Source of the DNA: an uncultured Alphaproteobacteria bacterium
Lineage (GTDB): Bacteria > Pseudomonadota > Alphaproteobacteria > Caulobacterales > Aquidulcibacteraceae
Length of the DNA stretch: 64,000 bases
Assembly: GCA_902826335.1 (NCBI GenBank)
Contig: CADEEL010000010.1
Coordinates: 28,106-92,105, forward strand
Reading direction: 5' to 3'
In this document: positions 1 through 8,615 of the stretch, piece after piece
Layout of the letters: every line of letters starts with the position of its first letter
Position numbering within the stretch: position 1 is the first letter of the stretch
Position numbers and translations under genes: made by a program
The notes under the pieces: model-generated
Told to the model about the DNA's origin: nothing
The model's database searches: none
Seen by the model: only the letters and a program-made list of their open reading frames with translations

Positions 1-698
1 ATCTCCTGCGCGGACAGCGTAACTTCTGCGCGAGGCTGCAGAATGAGGCGCTGTGTCAGGCGCAGGTCATATTCCGCTTGCGCCCGCGCGGTGAGTTCGC
101 CTTCGTTCGAGACGAACAGCGCGCCATCGACCTCGAACCAATAGGGCGCGAGGCCCTGAACGCCGAGCACAAGGTCGGTGCGGTCGCCTTCCGGGCGGTA
201 GGTCTGACGCACGCCGCCCTGCAGATCGAAATAGGGCGTGACCGCGCGGCTGTAGAGGAGTTGAAGCTCGGCATGTTCGAGATCGCCGTCGAACGCGCCT
301 TCGCCTTCCGACTTCCACCAGAAGCGGTTGATGTCGCCGCCATACCAGCCTTGCGCATCCCAGGCGTAGCGCTCAGCGCCATTGCCGGACGTTGCCTCAA
401 GACGATCGAGGATGATGGCGTGCGTGATGACTTCACCGTTCTCCACGCGCAATTGCTCTCTGGCGCCCGCCATCACTGCCGGGTCGAAATAGAGATCGGC
501 GGCGTTGGCGGAGCCATCGCCCGCAGCAGTGGGAGGGGCGACGTCGGAGGGCATCTGCATACTATGGCCGGCGTGTGGATCCGCCTCGGCGGGCGCTGCC
601 AGGATCGGCGGCGTCTGCGTGTGCGCGGAATGATCCTGCGCGGCGGCAGGCGAGATGGTGAGCAGGATCGGCGCGAGGGCGGTAGCGAAGACTCTCAC
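1..698 (-). CDS. copB: Copper resistance protein CopB/PcoB, outer membrane (3' end beyond window)
   Basis: Partial gene: it opens with GTG (complement of 696-698), overlapping the TGA of copA, and stays open to the window edge. The first 232 residues begin with a signal peptide (VRVFATALAPILLTISPAAA), then a His/Met-rich linker with HSAHTQ and HAGHSMQM. The rest looks like the CopB barrel: a DLYFDP motif, a WDAQGWYGGDINRFWWKSEGE segment, and alternating beta-strand patterns such as YFDLQGGVRQTYRP. CopB proteins are outer-membrane beta-barrels paired with the CopA oxidase in periplasmic copper tolerance. Translational coupling to copA implies one transcript from the CueR-type promoter upstream of copA. 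No ATG lies near the 5' end, so the GTG start is the only sensible choice. Confidence 0.9.
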   Translation of the reverse strand, partial: MRVFATALAPILLTISPAAAQDHSAHTQTPPILAAPAEADPHAGHSMQMPSDVAPPTAAGDGSANAADLYFDPAVMAGAREQLRVENGEVITHAIILDRLEATSGNGAERYAWDAQGWYGGDINRFWWKSEGEGAFDGDLEHAELQLLYSRAVTPYFDLQGGVRQTYRPEGDRTDLVLGVQGLAPYWFEVDGALFVSNEGELTARAQAEYDLRLTQRLILQPRAEVTLSAQE

Positions 699-2440
699 GA
701 TGCAGCCTCATCAAGCGGACGCACCGTGACGACGTTGAACATGCCGGAGTGCATGTGCATCATCATGTGGCAGTGAAACGCCCAATCGCCGGGTGCATCG
801 GCGGTGAGATCGAAAGACAAGCGCCCGCCCGGCGCGACGTTTACGGTGTGCTTCAAAGGCTGATTGCCAGCGTGGCCGTTGACCAGTTCGAAGAAGTGTC
901 CGTGCAGATGGATCGGGTGCTGCATCATCGTGTCGTTCACGAGCGTGACTCGAACACGCTCGTTGCGCTCAAAGCGGATCGGTTCGACGATCTCGCTAAA
1001 GCGGCGGCCGTCGAAGCCCCACATATAGCGTTCCATATTGCCGGTCAGGTGGATCTCCAGCGTGCGGGAAGGCGGACGCGTGTCGCGGTTCGGGTTGAGC
1101 GCGACGAGATCGGTGTAGACGAGGACGCGATGGGGCTCGTTCTCCAGCCCGAGCGGACGCTCGGCCAATCGGTTCTCGGGCATCGGCGAGATGCTTTGTA
1201 CGCCGACGCCAACCGCCATGTTCGGCGGCGCGAGCGTTGGATCGCGCATGTTCATCGCGCCATGGTCCATCGATCCATGATCCATGCCGCCGGCGCCGTG
1301 ATCCATGGCGCCCATGTTCATGGCCCCCATATCCATACCCATGTCGCGCATGGTGAGATTGGGGACTTGGCGGAGCGGGGGAATTTCCGCGCTCATGCCA
1401 AGGCGTGGCGCAAGCGTGGCGCGGCCTAGCCCTGAGCGATCTACAGCTTCCGAGACGATTGTGTAGGCGCGATCATCGCGCGGCGTGACGATGACGTCAT
1501 AGGTTTCCGCCACCGCGATCTGGAATTCATCGACTTCAACGGGGCGCACATTCTCGCCGTCGGCTTGCACCACACGCATCGGCAGGCCTGGAATGCGGAC
1601 GTTGAAGTTCGTCATCGCCGAGGCGTTGATGATCCGAAGGCGCACGCGCTCGCCGGGCGCAAACAAGCCAGTCCAGTTTTCCTGCGGCCCGTGGCCATTG
1701 ACGAGATAGGTGTAAGTCGAGCCGGTGACGTCGGAGATGTCGCGCGGGTCCATGCGCATCTGCGCCCACATGCGCCGCTCGGAAGCGCTCATGCGGTCTT
1801 CGCCGGAAAGAAGCCCGGCGATTGTCGTGCGCTGTCGGTTGAAAGAGCCGGGGCTGGCCTTGAGGCGGCGCAGGATTTCGTGCGGGTGGAGGAAGCTCCA
1901 ATCGGAAAGCACGATCACGTGCTCGCGGTCGTAGGCGACAGAATCGGCGCCCGCAGGATCGATGATCAACGGACCGAAATGACCCATCGCTTCCTGCAGC
2001 CCTGAATGGCTGTGATACCAATAGGTGCCCGACTGGCGAACATGGAAGTCGTAGGCGAACGTCTCGCCAGGGCGAATGCCCGGGAAGCTGACGCCCGGCA
2101 CGCCATCCATCTGGAAGGGCAACAGAACGCCATGCCAGTGGATGGAGGTGTCTTCATCCAGCGTGTTGGTGACCGAGAGGCGCGCGTGCTGGCCTTCGCG
2201 CAGGCGTATAAGCGGCGCCGGCAGCGTGCCGTTGACGGTGATGGCGTGACCGGTGCGGCCGCCGACACTGAAGGGCGAGTGGCCGACGGTGAGCGCAATA
2301 TCCGGTCCGCTGAGCGTTGCGAGCGTTGGCGCAACGCCGCGCGATCCTGTCTGCGCCCAGGCAGGAAAAAGCGCCTGCACGCCAGCGAGCGCGCCGGCGC
2401 CCGCGAAGGCCTTCAACACTTTCCGGCGCTCTACTGACAC
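695..2440 (-). CDS. copA: Multicopper oxidase CopA/PcoA, periplasmic copper resistance
   Basis: This 581-aa Tat-exported multicopper oxidase probably oxidises or sequesters Cu(I) in the periplasm. A twin-arginine signal (ERRKVLKAFAGAGALAG) starts the protein. The four copper-ligand blocks are visible in order: HWHG near residue 100, WYHSH near 140, HPIHLHGHFFE near 515, and HCHMMMHMHSGM near 560. A Met/His-rich insert (MGMDMGAMNMGAMDHG and on) sits near 370-400, as in PcoA-type copper-resistance oxidases. I start at GTG 2440 and not ATG 2461 because AAGGAG (complement of 2447-2452) lies six nt before it. The gene overlaps copB by 4 nt and follows a CueR promoter at 2475-2505. Confidence 0.95.
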   Translation of the reverse strand: MSVERRKVLKAFAGAGALAGVQALFPAWAQTGSRGVAPTLATLSGPDIALTVGHSPFSVGGRTGHAITVNGTLPAPLIRLREGQHARLSVTNTLDEDTSIHWHGVLLPFQMDGVPGVSFPGIRPGETFAYDFHVRQSGTYWYHSHSGLQEAMGHFGPLIIDPAGADSVAYDREHVIVLSDWSFLHPHEILRRLKASPGSFNRQRTTIAGLLSGEDRMSASERRMWAQMRMDPRDISDVTGSTYTYLVNGHGPQENWTGLFAPGERVRLRIINASAMTNFNVRIPGLPMRVVQADGENVRPVEVDEFQIAVAETYDVIVTPRDDRAYTIVSEAVDRSGLGRATLAPRLGMSAEIPPLRQVPNLTMRDMGMDMGAMNMGAMDHGAGGMDHGSMDHGAMNMRDPTLAPPNMAVGVGVQSISPMPENRLAERPLGLENEPHRVLVYTDLVALNPNRDTRPPSRTLEIHLTGNMERYMWGFDGRRFSEIVEPIRFERNERVRVTLVNDTMMQHPIHLHGHFFELVNGHAGNQPLKHTVNVAPGGRLSFDLTADAPGDWAFHCHMMMHMHSGMFNVVTVRPLDEAAS

Positions 2441-2474
2441 GATGATCTCCTTGCCTGTCATTCAGGACGCGTTC

Positions 2475-2505
2475 GTTCTGCACCTTCCCATCACTGGAAG
2501 GTCAA
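2475..2505 (-). promoter_or_regulatory. CueR-type copper-inducible promoter of copA-copB
   Basis: On the minus strand a TTGACC -35 (2500-2505) and a CAGAAC -10 (2475-2480) are separated by 19 bp. The spacer region carries the perfect dyad ACCTTCC-N7-GGAAGGT at 2482-2502. An over-long spacer with a central dyad is the hallmark of MerR-family promoters, and this dyad resembles the CueR box. The second copy in this window (5172-5202) has the same geometry. Confidence 0.85.
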
Positions 2506-2543
2506 CCCCGTTTGTGATCATCTCAAATACGCATGGAGGCCGG

Positions 2544-3110
2544 TCATCCCTCATTGGGAGCGCCTATCGCCGTCGCGAGCGCGCGCCTGGCGCGATAAAT
2601 GCGCACTTCGACCGCCTTGGCCGTAAGTCCCAGGCTCTCGCCGATCTCGCGATAGGAAGTCTCGCCGGTGAGCGAAAGCAGCAAGGGCGCCTTCAGTCCA
2701 TCGGGCAGCGCCGCAATAGCCTCATCGAGCCGCGTTAACGCATCTTCTCGTTCATTGGCGGCGGCGATCGGTTGTTCGATCTCAAGACCCGGACGGTCGA
2801 TGTCTTCGGCGCGATAGAAGAAACTGCGGACAGCGCGGCGGCGTCGCCAATCGCGGCACTTGTTGATGGCGATGCGTTTCAGCCAGATGCTGAAAGGACG
2901 TCGCTCGTCGAACCGCCTCAGCGCGCGCCAGGCTGCAACAAAACTTTCCTGCACCAGATCGAAGGCCTCGCCGGCATCGCCCGTGTAGGCGCGCACGAAA
3001 CGGTAGAGATCCTCCTTGTGGCGACGCATCAGCTGTGTGAACGCGCGCTCCTCGCCCGCCAGCACGGCCGCGATGAGCGCGGCGTCGCTGCGCTCATCGG
3101 CCTCCTTCAT
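2544..3110 (-). CDS. ECF sigma factor, CnrH-like, of a metal-sensing YXH operon
   Basis: 188-aa extracytoplasmic-function sigma factor. Region sigma2 is at residues ~10-80 (AFTQLMRRHKEDLYRFVRAY then DLVQESFVAAWRAL) and sigma4 at ~120-185, with the helix-turn-helix SYREIGESLGLTAKAVEVRI. It is the last gene of a three-gene operon and overlaps the upstream CnrX-like sensor gene by 4 nt (3107-3110). The order anti-sigma, sensor, sigma and the three protein lengths match cnrYXH of Cupriavidus metallidurans, which senses Ni/Co. Which promoters it controls here is unknown; the flanking copper genes are plausible targets. Confidence 0.88.
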   Translation of the reverse strand: MKEADERSDAALIAAVLAGEERAFTQLMRRHKEDLYRFVRAYTGDAGEAFDLVQESFVAAWRALRRFDERRPFSIWLKRIAINKCRDWRRRRAVRSFFYRAEDIDRPGLEIEQPIAAANEREDALTRLDEAIAALPDGLKAPLLLSLTGETSYREIGESLGLTAKAVEVRIYRARRALATAIGAPNEG

Positions 3111-3541
3111 CGCGCTTCGGCGGTCAGCGATTCAACGACGGTGGTATCGAACACCGCTTGCTGATCTGGAGTCAGCACTTCGCGCATGGCGAAGACGTGA
3201 CGGATGGTTTCGGATTGAAGCTCTCCCATGGGGCGATGGAAGCGTTCAATGGCGGCGGTAACGCCCGGGCCGTAGCCGTGCTCTTCGCGAATGGCCGCGG
3301 CGAGGTCGGCATTCGCCGCACGCATTTCCAGTTCAAGCGCCTGGCGTCGTGTCGCGAACGCGGCCTCAATGGTTTCGATGCGGCCAATCTGGTCGCGCGT
3401 TAAATCCAGGCGCTCATGGACGATGTCGTGCAGGCTCGGCGTGCTGCGTTGAAATACGTTCATGCCCAGCCACACACCGCCAAGCCCTGCCGCAAAGGCG
3501 ACGAGGGCGGTGACGATCAGTCCCCTCCAGGAGGGGTTCAT
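3107..3541 (-). CDS. CnrX-like periplasmic metal sensor, membrane-anchored
   Basis: 144 aa with one N-terminal membrane anchor (~8-27) and a helical periplasmic domain of the CnrX/Spy-like type. All five residues I know as metal ligands in CnrX (His42, His46, Glu63, His119, Met123) have a counterpart at identical spacing: His38, His42, Glu59, His115 and Met119. The HxxxH is in SLHDIVHERL and the last pair in RHVFAM. Start ATG 3541 overlaps the stop of the preceding gene; a longer in-frame ORF (to 3730) only reads antisense-like Arg-rich sequence. The protein should release the anti-sigma factor encoded upstream when it binds metal. Ligand conservation predicts Ni/Co-type octahedral binding although the surrounding genes are for copper. 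Confidence 0.88.
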   Translation of the reverse strand: MNPSWRGLIVTALVAFAAGLGGVWLGMNVFQRSTPSLHDIVHERLDLTRDQIGRIETIEAAFATRRQALELEMRAANADLAAAIREEHGYGPGVTAAIERFHRPMGELQSETIRHVFAMREVLTPDQQAVFDTTVVESLTAEAR

Positions 3542-3813
3542 CGCGCGCCCTCCAGCAGCGTCGAGGGCGCGTAAGGCGAATGTACACCGAACGGCGAGGC
3601 TTCCGCCGGCGCGGCGCTGGAGGCGGCGCCGGCCGCTACCCCGGCGATCATCATTACGGCGACAAAGGCGGCGCGCACGCTGAGGAGGCCCGCGACGTCT
3701 GGCGCGCGCGTCGCGGCGATCGCCGCCCACACGCGCGGTTCAAGCTGGCTGAGGTCCGCTTGCGGGCGCCGCTCACGCCATGCCGAAAGCACATCATCAA
3801 GGTTTGTTTGCAT
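3538..3813 (-). CDS. CnrY-like membrane anti-sigma factor
   Basis: 91 aa. A cytoplasmic N-terminus (MQTNLDDVLSAWRERRPQ) is followed by one transmembrane helix at ~50-70 (VRAAFVAVMMIAGVAAGAAS) and a short periplasmic tail. Size and topology fit CnrY, which holds its ECF sigma factor by a short N-terminal helix. It is first in the operon and overlaps the sensor gene by 4 nt. I use ATG 3813, not 3837, because a GGAGGGCGGAG purine tract precedes it. Sequence identity to known anti-sigma factors is not obvious by eye, so the function rests mainly on operon order. Confidence 0.75.
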   Translation of the reverse strand: MQTNLDDVLSAWRERRPQADLSQLEPRVWAAIAATRAPDVAGLLSVRAAFVAVMMIAGVAAGAASSAAPAEASPFGVHSPYAPSTLLEGAR

Positions 3814-3931
3814 CGCACTACTCTCCGCCCTCCGCACATCATACGCAGGACGATTGGAGTTCCCTCATCCTTGGCAGGAGGGGATCGCGTCTTAGGTGCG
3901 TATAGGGAGTGACAAGAACCTGGAGCTGCGC

Positions 3932-4426
3932 ATGAGGCAAGAAAGATCGGGTCTGGGCCGGCGCGGCGCGCTGGCGTTTGCGCTTGGCGCTGGCGCAGCG
4001 CTGTTGTCGCCGTTCGCCATGGCGCAACAGGCGCGACCCTCTATGCATGTGCGCCGCGACCCCGGCTGCGGATGCTGTCTCGCCTGGGCCGAGATCATGC
4101 GCCGCAGCGGGCGTTTCACCATCACGGTGACGAACGAAGCGGACATGAGCGCTGTGAAGCAGAGCCTCGGCGTCCCGCCCGATCTGGCGTCCTGTCATAC
4201 CGCGACCGTCGCGGGCTTGGCCATCGAGGGCCACGTTCCCCTGGACGACATCGTACGCCTCATTGAGACGCGGCCAGCGGGCGTGCGCGGCATCGCCGTT
4301 CCCGGCATGCCGGTCGGCTCGCCGGGCATGGAGCAGTCGGGCCTCGGCCGCGAGGCGTTCGCGGTCATCGCATTTTCGGGCGACGGCGCCCGGCGCATTT
4401 TCGCGCGCTATCCCGCGCGCGATTGA
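3932..4426 (+). CDS. DUF411 metal-binding exported protein
   Basis: 164 aa; start ATG 3932 chosen because GGAG ends six nt upstream and a Tat/Sec-like signal (MRQERSGLGRRGALAFALGAG) follows directly. Conserved DUF411 features are all visible: the Cys motif DPGCGCCLAW near residue 50, the LASCHTA motif near residue 90, and EGHVP. DUF411 proteins are small periplasmic proteins found with copper and other heavy-metal resistance genes; a metal-binding role is presumed. It is transcribed away from the cnrYXH-like operon and is followed 14 nt later by a Met/His lipoprotein gene. Confidence 0.88.
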   Translation: MRQERSGLGRRGALAFALGAGAALLSPFAMAQQARPSMHVRRDPGCGCCLAWAEIMRRSGRFTITVTNEADMSAVKQSLGVPPDLASCHTATVAGLAIEGHVPLDDIVRLIETRPAGVRGIAVPGMPVGSPGMEQSGLGREAFAVIAFSGDGARRIFARYPARD

Positions 4427-4440
4427 CGAGGAAACAGATC

Positions 4441-4704
4441 ATGAAATTGGGTTGGATGGCGGCTTTGGCCGCGGCAGCTGTGCTTGGCGGCTGCGCAAGC
4501 GCGCAAGGCATGGGTCATGGCGCGATGAATCACGATGAGATGATGCGCCATTGTCAGATGATGCAGGAGCGTGGCGATGGGGCGGCGGCGCACGCCGATC
4601 ACGATCCGGCGCGGCACGGCGGCATGAGCCATGAGGACATGATGCGTCACTGCGCCGAAATGCGCGCGGGCGCAGGCGAGGCGACCCCTCCTCATTCGCA
4701 ATAG
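4441..4704 (+). CDS. Met/His/Cys-rich lipoprotein, putative periplasmic copper binder
   Basis: 87 aa, starting at ATG 4441 after GAGGAAACAG. The lipobox LGGC closes a short signal peptide at ~residue 20. The mature part holds two copies of one metal-ligand motif, NHDEMMRHCQMM and SHEDMMRHCAEM, about 35 residues apart, joined by a His/Asp linker (HADHDPARH). Met, His and the lone Cys in each copy are soft ligands suited to Cu(I). Known families do not come to mind beyond general small copper-binding lipoproteins. Position between a DUF411 gene and cueR supports a role in copper handling. Confidence 0.75.
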   Translation: MKLGWMAALAAAAVLGGCASAQGMGHGAMNHDEMMRHCQMMQERGDGAAAHADHDPARHGGMSHEDMMRHCAEMRAGAGEATPPHSQ

Positions 4705-4724
4705 TTGATCGCAGGGTCGCGCGC

Positions 4725-5147
4725 TCAAGTGCGCCGCGCTCGCTTCGCACTTGGTGCGCGCGGCTTTGCGAGATCATCGAGGATCGGGCAATCTGAACGC
4801 TCGTCGCCGTGACAATGCTGCGCAAGTTGCCGAAGCGTCTTCATCACCGCGCGCATCTCGCGAATTCGGCGTTCGAGATCGGCGATGTGTGTTTCCGCCA
4901 AGCGCTTCACGTCGCGCGAGGGTCGCTTTTTGTCGCTCCAGAGCGCGAGCAAGGCGGAGACCTCTTCCAGCGAAAAGCCCAGATCGCGGGTGCGGCGGAC
5001 AAACTGAAGCACAGCGACCTCCCGGTCGCCGTAATCGCGGTAGCCATTGGCGCGACGCGCCGCCGATGGAAGCAGGCCGATTTCCTCGTAATAGCGTATC
5101 ATTTTGGCCGAGACGCCCGTTCGCTCAGATGCTTGGCCAATGTTCAT
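4725..5147 (-). CDS. cueR: CueR, MerR-family copper-responsive activator
   Basis: 140 aa. The N-terminal winged helix (MNIGQASERTGVSAKMIRYY through GYRDYGDREVAVLQFV) and a dimerisation helix are typical MerR. The C-terminal metal loop is CHGDERSDC, a C-x7-C spacing as in Cu(I)-sensing CueR/HmrR proteins, not the pattern of Zn or Hg sensors. It is divergent from the copper ATPase, and two matching operators exist in this window (2475-2505 and 5172-5202). A His/Arg-rich tail follows the loop. Confidence 0.92.
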   Translation of the reverse strand: MNIGQASERTGVSAKMIRYYEEIGLLPSAARRANGYRDYGDREVAVLQFVRRTRDLGFSLEEVSALLALWSDKKRPSRDVKRLAETHIADLERRIREMRAVMKTLRQLAQHCHGDERSDCPILDDLAKPRAPSAKRARRT

Positions 5148-5171
5148 GGGATCAGAACCGAATTTTCCGTG

Positions 5172-5202
5172 TTGACCTTACCATTGTGGGAAGGTGCAGG
5201 CT
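5172..5202 (+). promoter_or_regulatory. CueR-type promoter of the copper ATPase gene
   Basis: TTGACC (-35, 5172-5177) and CAGGCT (-10, 5197-5202) are 19 bp apart and enclose the dyad ACCTTAC-N7-GGAAGGT (5175-5195), differing from the copA promoter dyad by one base in the left arm. A further inverted repeat, CGCGAGT-AC-ACTCGCG, lies in the leader at ~5226-5241 just before the start codon. Confidence 0.85.
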
Positions 5203-5248
5203 CTGCGGCAAGTGAAATCAGGAGCGCGAGTACACTCGCGAGCACGAC

Positions 5249-7627
5249 ATGAACGCTCAAGCCCACCATCATCACGAGCACGACCAGCCCGCCGAGCTGC
5301 GTGATCCCGTTTGCGGTATGATTGTGAAGCCGGATACGCCGCATCGGCTCGCGCACAATGGCGCGGACGTCTTGTTCTGCAGCGCTGGCTGCAAAGCCAA
5401 GTTCGCGGCCGCCCCTGAGAAATACGTCGCGTCTGACGCTGACGGTGCGCACGCGGCGTGTCACGCGCATGGGCATGCCCACGCGGCGCCGAATGCAGCG
5501 CCGGCGGAGGTTCCGAAGAGCGCGAAATGGACGTGCCCGATGCACCCCGAGATCGTGCGCGACGGACCGGGTTCGTGCCCCATCTGTGGCATGGCGCTGG
5601 AGCCGATGACGCCGACCGCCGACGCCGGGCCAAATCCCGAGCTGATCGACATGACGCGCCGTTTCTGGATCGGCGCGGCGCTCGCCGCGCCTGTCCTCGT
5701 GTTGGAAATGGGCCGGCATTTGTTCGGCATCGACGGAATCGTGCCGGCGTTGTGGAATCCGTGGCTTCAATTTCTCTTGGCCACACCGGTCGTGCTGTGG
5801 GCGGGCTTTCCATTCTTTGAACGTGGCTATCAATCGCTGCAGACGCGCAACCTCAACATGTTCACGCTCATCGCGCTGGGAACAGGCGTGGCGTGGATCT
5901 ACAGCGTCGTTGCGCTCCTCGGGCCAAGTCTGTTTCCGCCTGAATTCCGCGATGCGCACGGACAGGTCGCGGTTTATTTCGAGGCGGCCGCGGTGATCAC
6001 GGTCTTGGTTCTTCTCGGCCAAGTGCTGGAGTTGCAAGCGCGCGAGCGCACCGGCGGCGCCATTCGCGCGCTCTTGGATCTCGCGCCGAAGACGGCGCGG
6101 CGTATCACGGACGGCGCAGAGGAAGAGGTCACGCTTGACCAGATCGCGGTTGGCGATCGCTTGCGCGTGCGCCCCGGCGAGAAGATCCCGGTGGACGGGA
6201 TCGTTCAAGATGGGCGTTCGACAATCGATGAATCCATGGTGACGGGCGAGTCGATGCCGGTCACGCGTGAAGCCGGCGCCCGCGTCATTGGTGGTACGCT
6301 CAATCAAACAGGGGCGCTTATCATCGAGGCTGACCGCGTCGGCGCCGACACCATGCTCTCGCGCATCGTGCATATGGTTGCCGACGCGCAGCGGTCGCGT
6401 GCGCCAATCCAGAGGCTCGCCGACAAGGTCTCGGGTTGGTTTGTGCCAGCCGTTATCGCCGTTGCGGTCGTTGCGCTCATTGCATGGTGGGTGCTGGGGC
6501 CGTCGCCGGCGTTTTCCTACGGGCTCATCGCGGCGGTTTCCGTGCTGATCATCGCGTGTCCGTGTGCGCTTGGTTTGGCTACACCGATGTCGATCATGGC
6601 TGGCGTTGGACGCGGCGCCCGTGCGGGTGTCCTGATCAAGAACGCCGAAGCGCTTGAGCGCTTCGAGAAGGTCGATACGCTCGTTCTCGACAAGACAGGC
6701 ACGCTTACCGAAGGAAAGCCTGCGCTGATCGCGATCAAGACGGCTCCCGGCCAAACCGAAGCAGACATATTACGTCTCGCCGCGAGTCTCGAAAACCGGA
6801 GCGAACACCCGTTGGCGCTGGCGATTGTCGCGGCAGCACGGGAGCAAGGTCTGTCGCCGGCGGAACCAAGCGATTTCGACTCTCCGACCGGGAAGGGCGT
6901 CATTGGCGTCGTCGAAGGACGCAAGGTCGCTCTGGGCGCCGAGAAATATCTGTCAGAGCTGAAGGTAGATACGAGCCACTTGCGCTCTCAAGCGGAAGAG
7001 CTTCGCCGCGACGGCGCCACCGCCATCTTTGTAAGTGTCGACGGGGTCGCAATCGCCGTTCTGGGCATTGCTGACAAGATCAAGGCGACAACGCCCGATG
7101 CGCTTGCGGCTCTGAAGGCGCAAGGCATCCGCTTGGTGATGCTGACCGGCGACAACCGCACGACGGCTGAGGCCGTGGCGCGCAAGCTTGGCATCGACAC
7201 GGTCGAAGCGGAGGTGCTGCCAGAAGACAAGTCCCGCATCGTGGCCCGGTTGAAAGGCGAAGGCCGGGTGGTGGCCATGGCGGGCGACGGCGTCAACGAT
7301 GCGCCGGCGCTCGCGGCCGCCGACGTTGGCATCGCCATGGGGACGGGAACGGACGTCGCCATCGAGAGCGCCGGCGTGACGCTGCTGCACGGCGACCTCG
7401 CCGGCATCGTTCGCGCACGCGCAGTCTCGCGCGCGACGATGAACAACATCCGCCAGAACCTGTTTTTCGCCTTCGCCTACAACGCGGCCGGCGTGCCGAT
7501 CGCCGCTGGCGTGCTCTACCCGATCACCGGCGATCTCTTGTCGCCGATGATTGCGGCTGCGGCGATGGCGCTGTCTTCTGTTTCGGTGATTGCGAACGCG
7601 CTGCGTCTGAATTCGGTCAGGGTCTGA
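5249..7627 (+). CDS. actP: Copper-exporting P1B-type ATPase (CopA/ActP)
   Basis: 792-aa inner-membrane pump that exports Cu(I). In place of a classic CxxC domain the N-terminus has a His cluster (AHHHHEHD), a YHS domain (DPVCGM, then [10 protein letters not shown]), a second His run, and a heavy-metal-binding module with CPMHPEI and [10 protein letters not shown] near residues 95-120. The ATPase core is complete: the TGES actuator loop, the CPC ion site near residue 437, the DKTGT phosphorylation site near 481, the SEHPLA nucleotide loop, and [10 protein letters not shown] near 680. It is induced through the CueR promoter upstream. The last 112 nt overlap an antisense hydrolase ORF; a strong hairpin terminator follows. 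Confidence 0.96.
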   Translation: MNAQAHHHHEHDQPAELRDPVCGMIVKPDTPHRLAHNGADVLFCSAGCKAKFAAAPEKYVASDADGAHAACHAHGHAHAAPNAAPAEVPKSAKWTCPMHPEIVRDGPGSCPICGMALEPMTPTADAGPNPELIDMTRRFWIGAALAAPVLVLEMGRHLFGIDGIVPALWNPWLQFLLATPVVLWAGFPFFERGYQSLQTRNLNMFTLIALGTGVAWIYSVVALLGPSLFPPEFRDAHGQVAVYFEAAAVITVLVLLGQVLELQARERTGGAIRALLDLAPKTARRITDGAEEEVTLDQIAVGDRLRVRPGEKIPVDGIVQDGRSTIDESMVTGESMPVTREAGARVIGGTLNQTGALIIEADRVGADTMLSRIVHMVADAQRSRAPIQRLADKVSGWFVPAVIAVAVVALIAWWVLGPSPAFSYGLIAAVSVLIIACPCALGLATPMSIMAGVGRGARAGVLIKNAEALERFEKVDTLVLDKTGTLTEGKPALIAIKTAPGQTEADILRLAASLENRSEHPLALAIVAAAREQGLSPAEPSDFDSPTGKGVIGVVEGRKVALGAEKYLSELKVDTSHLRSQAEELRRDGATAIFVSVDGVAIAVLGIADKIKATTPDALAALKAQGIRLVMLTGDNRTTAEAVARKLGIDTVEAEVLPEDKSRIVARLKGEGRVVAMAGDGVNDAPALAAADVGIAMGTGTDVAIESAGVTLLHGDLAGIVRARAVSRATMNNIRQNLFFAFAYNAAGVPIAAGVLYPITGDLLSPMIAAAAMALSSVSVIANALRLNSVRV

Positions 7628-8556
7628 CGCCGTTGGCGAGAGGAGGGCGGTCTTTGGTCGCCCTCCTTTCGTTGTAACTGCCCAGTCGTCATCTTGTGCG
7701 CGAGATCATCATTGATGAAGGCGCGAACCGCCTCAACAAACCATGCGCGTCGATCGACGTGGATGTAGTGCCCGCCGCCGTCCGCGACGCGTTGACGAGC
7801 GCCAGGATAGCGCACTGTGAGGTCTTGCTGAACGGTTGACCACAAGACATCGAAGTCGCTTGGGTTTGCAGGCAGCGGCCGAGACAGAACCAGCACAGGT
7901 CTTCCGTGCGCCGTATCAATTCGTTCGACTTCGTGGACGCTCATCGGCAGCGCTGCCAGTTCCGCGCGGCCGCCCTCGGGCAGGGTCCAGGCCATGGATG
8001 CAGGCGGCGTGCATGACGAGATGCCGGCGTCCTCGCAGCGGCGGGTGAAGTCCGCGGGCCGGGATTCCTCCAGGACCACGCCCAAGATCTGATCTGGGTG
8101 CTGAGCTGCGAAATATTCCGCGTAAAGTCCGCCCAACGAATGGCCGACCAACACATAGGGACCGCTGGCGCCGGACTGTTCCAACACTGCGGACAACTCC
8201 CGCTCCGCAGCCGCCGCATCACGCGGGCCCGATGTCGGGTCACTGCCGCCATAGCCGGCCCGATCGTAGAGGACCACGGTTGCAGTCGCTGCAAGTTCGG
8301 GGGCGATATCGTGGAAGGTGGCCATGCCATCGCCCAAGCCGGAGATCATGACGATCGTGGGCTCGCCCGCGCCAAGCACCCGGTAGGCAATGCGATGACC
8401 GTCGATGTCGGCGAACCGTAAGTCGCGCGGCGCGGTTGCGCATGAAGGTGCGGCTAGCAAGAGCGTCAGGGCCAAGGTCATGTGGGCTGCCGTTCGCGCC
8501 GCACGCGCAGATAGCGCGGCAATGGGTGAGAGGGGGTGAAATTGGCGGGGGCTCAT
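7516..8556 (-). CDS. Alpha/beta hydrolase, exported; anomalous C-terminal extension
   Basis: 346 aa from ATG 8556 (GAGG just upstream; a GTG at 8568 is possible). A hydrophobic signal with a lipobox-like LAAPSC ends near residue 40. The fold is recognisable: the oxyanion region ISGLGDG, the nucleophile elbow GHSLGG, and the catalytic His in GGHYIHVD. Similar enzymes should end shortly after RAFINDD. Here ~60 further residues ([20 protein letters not shown] and on) run through the terminator of the ATPase and 112 nt of antisense ATPase coding sequence, so the native stop was probably lost. Substrate unknown. A copy of the proposed AraC operator (8616-8635) faces this gene. Confidence 0.82.
   Translation of the reverse strand: MSPRQFHPLSPIAALSARAARTAAHMTLALTLLLAAPSCATAPRDLRFADIDGHRIAYRVLGAGEPTIVMISGLGDGMATFHDIAPELAATATVVLYDRAGYGGSDPTSGPRDAAAAERELSAVLEQSGASGPYVLVGHSLGGLYAEYFAAQHPDQILGVVLEESRPADFTRRCEDAGISSCTPPASMAWTLPEGGRAELAALPMSVHEVERIDTAHGRPVLVLSRPLPANPSDFDVLWSTVQQDLTVRYPGARQRVADGGGHYIHVDRRAWFVEAVRAFINDDLAHKMTTGQLQRKEGDQRPPSSRQRRQTLTEFRRSAFAITETEDSAIAAAAIIGDKRSPVIG
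7641..7670 (+). terminator. Rho-independent terminator after the copper ATPase
   Basis: AGGAGGGCG (7641-7649) pairs with CGCCCTCCT (7659-7667) around a 9-nt loop and is followed by a short T-rich stretch (TTCGTTGT). It lies 13 nt after the ATPase stop codon. The antisense hydrolase ORF reads straight through it. Confidence 0.8.
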
Positions 8557-8615
8557 CGGGGACCTCACTGGCTTCGGGGCTGGTGAGCATTGCTCTAGGC
8601 GCCTCCCGCGGCGAG

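Noticed and set aside
3836..3863. GGAACT (complement of 3858-3863) as ECF -35 before the cnrY-like gene
   Set aside because: A CGTA element is only 12 bp away, too close for an ECF promoter; spacing of 16 gives no good -10, so not called.
5144..6754. Long antisense ORF (536 codons) opposite the copper ATPase gene
   Set aside because: Arg/His-rich shadow reading frame of a high-GC gene; no domain, no ribosome-binding site, and the plus strand has an unmistakable ATPase.
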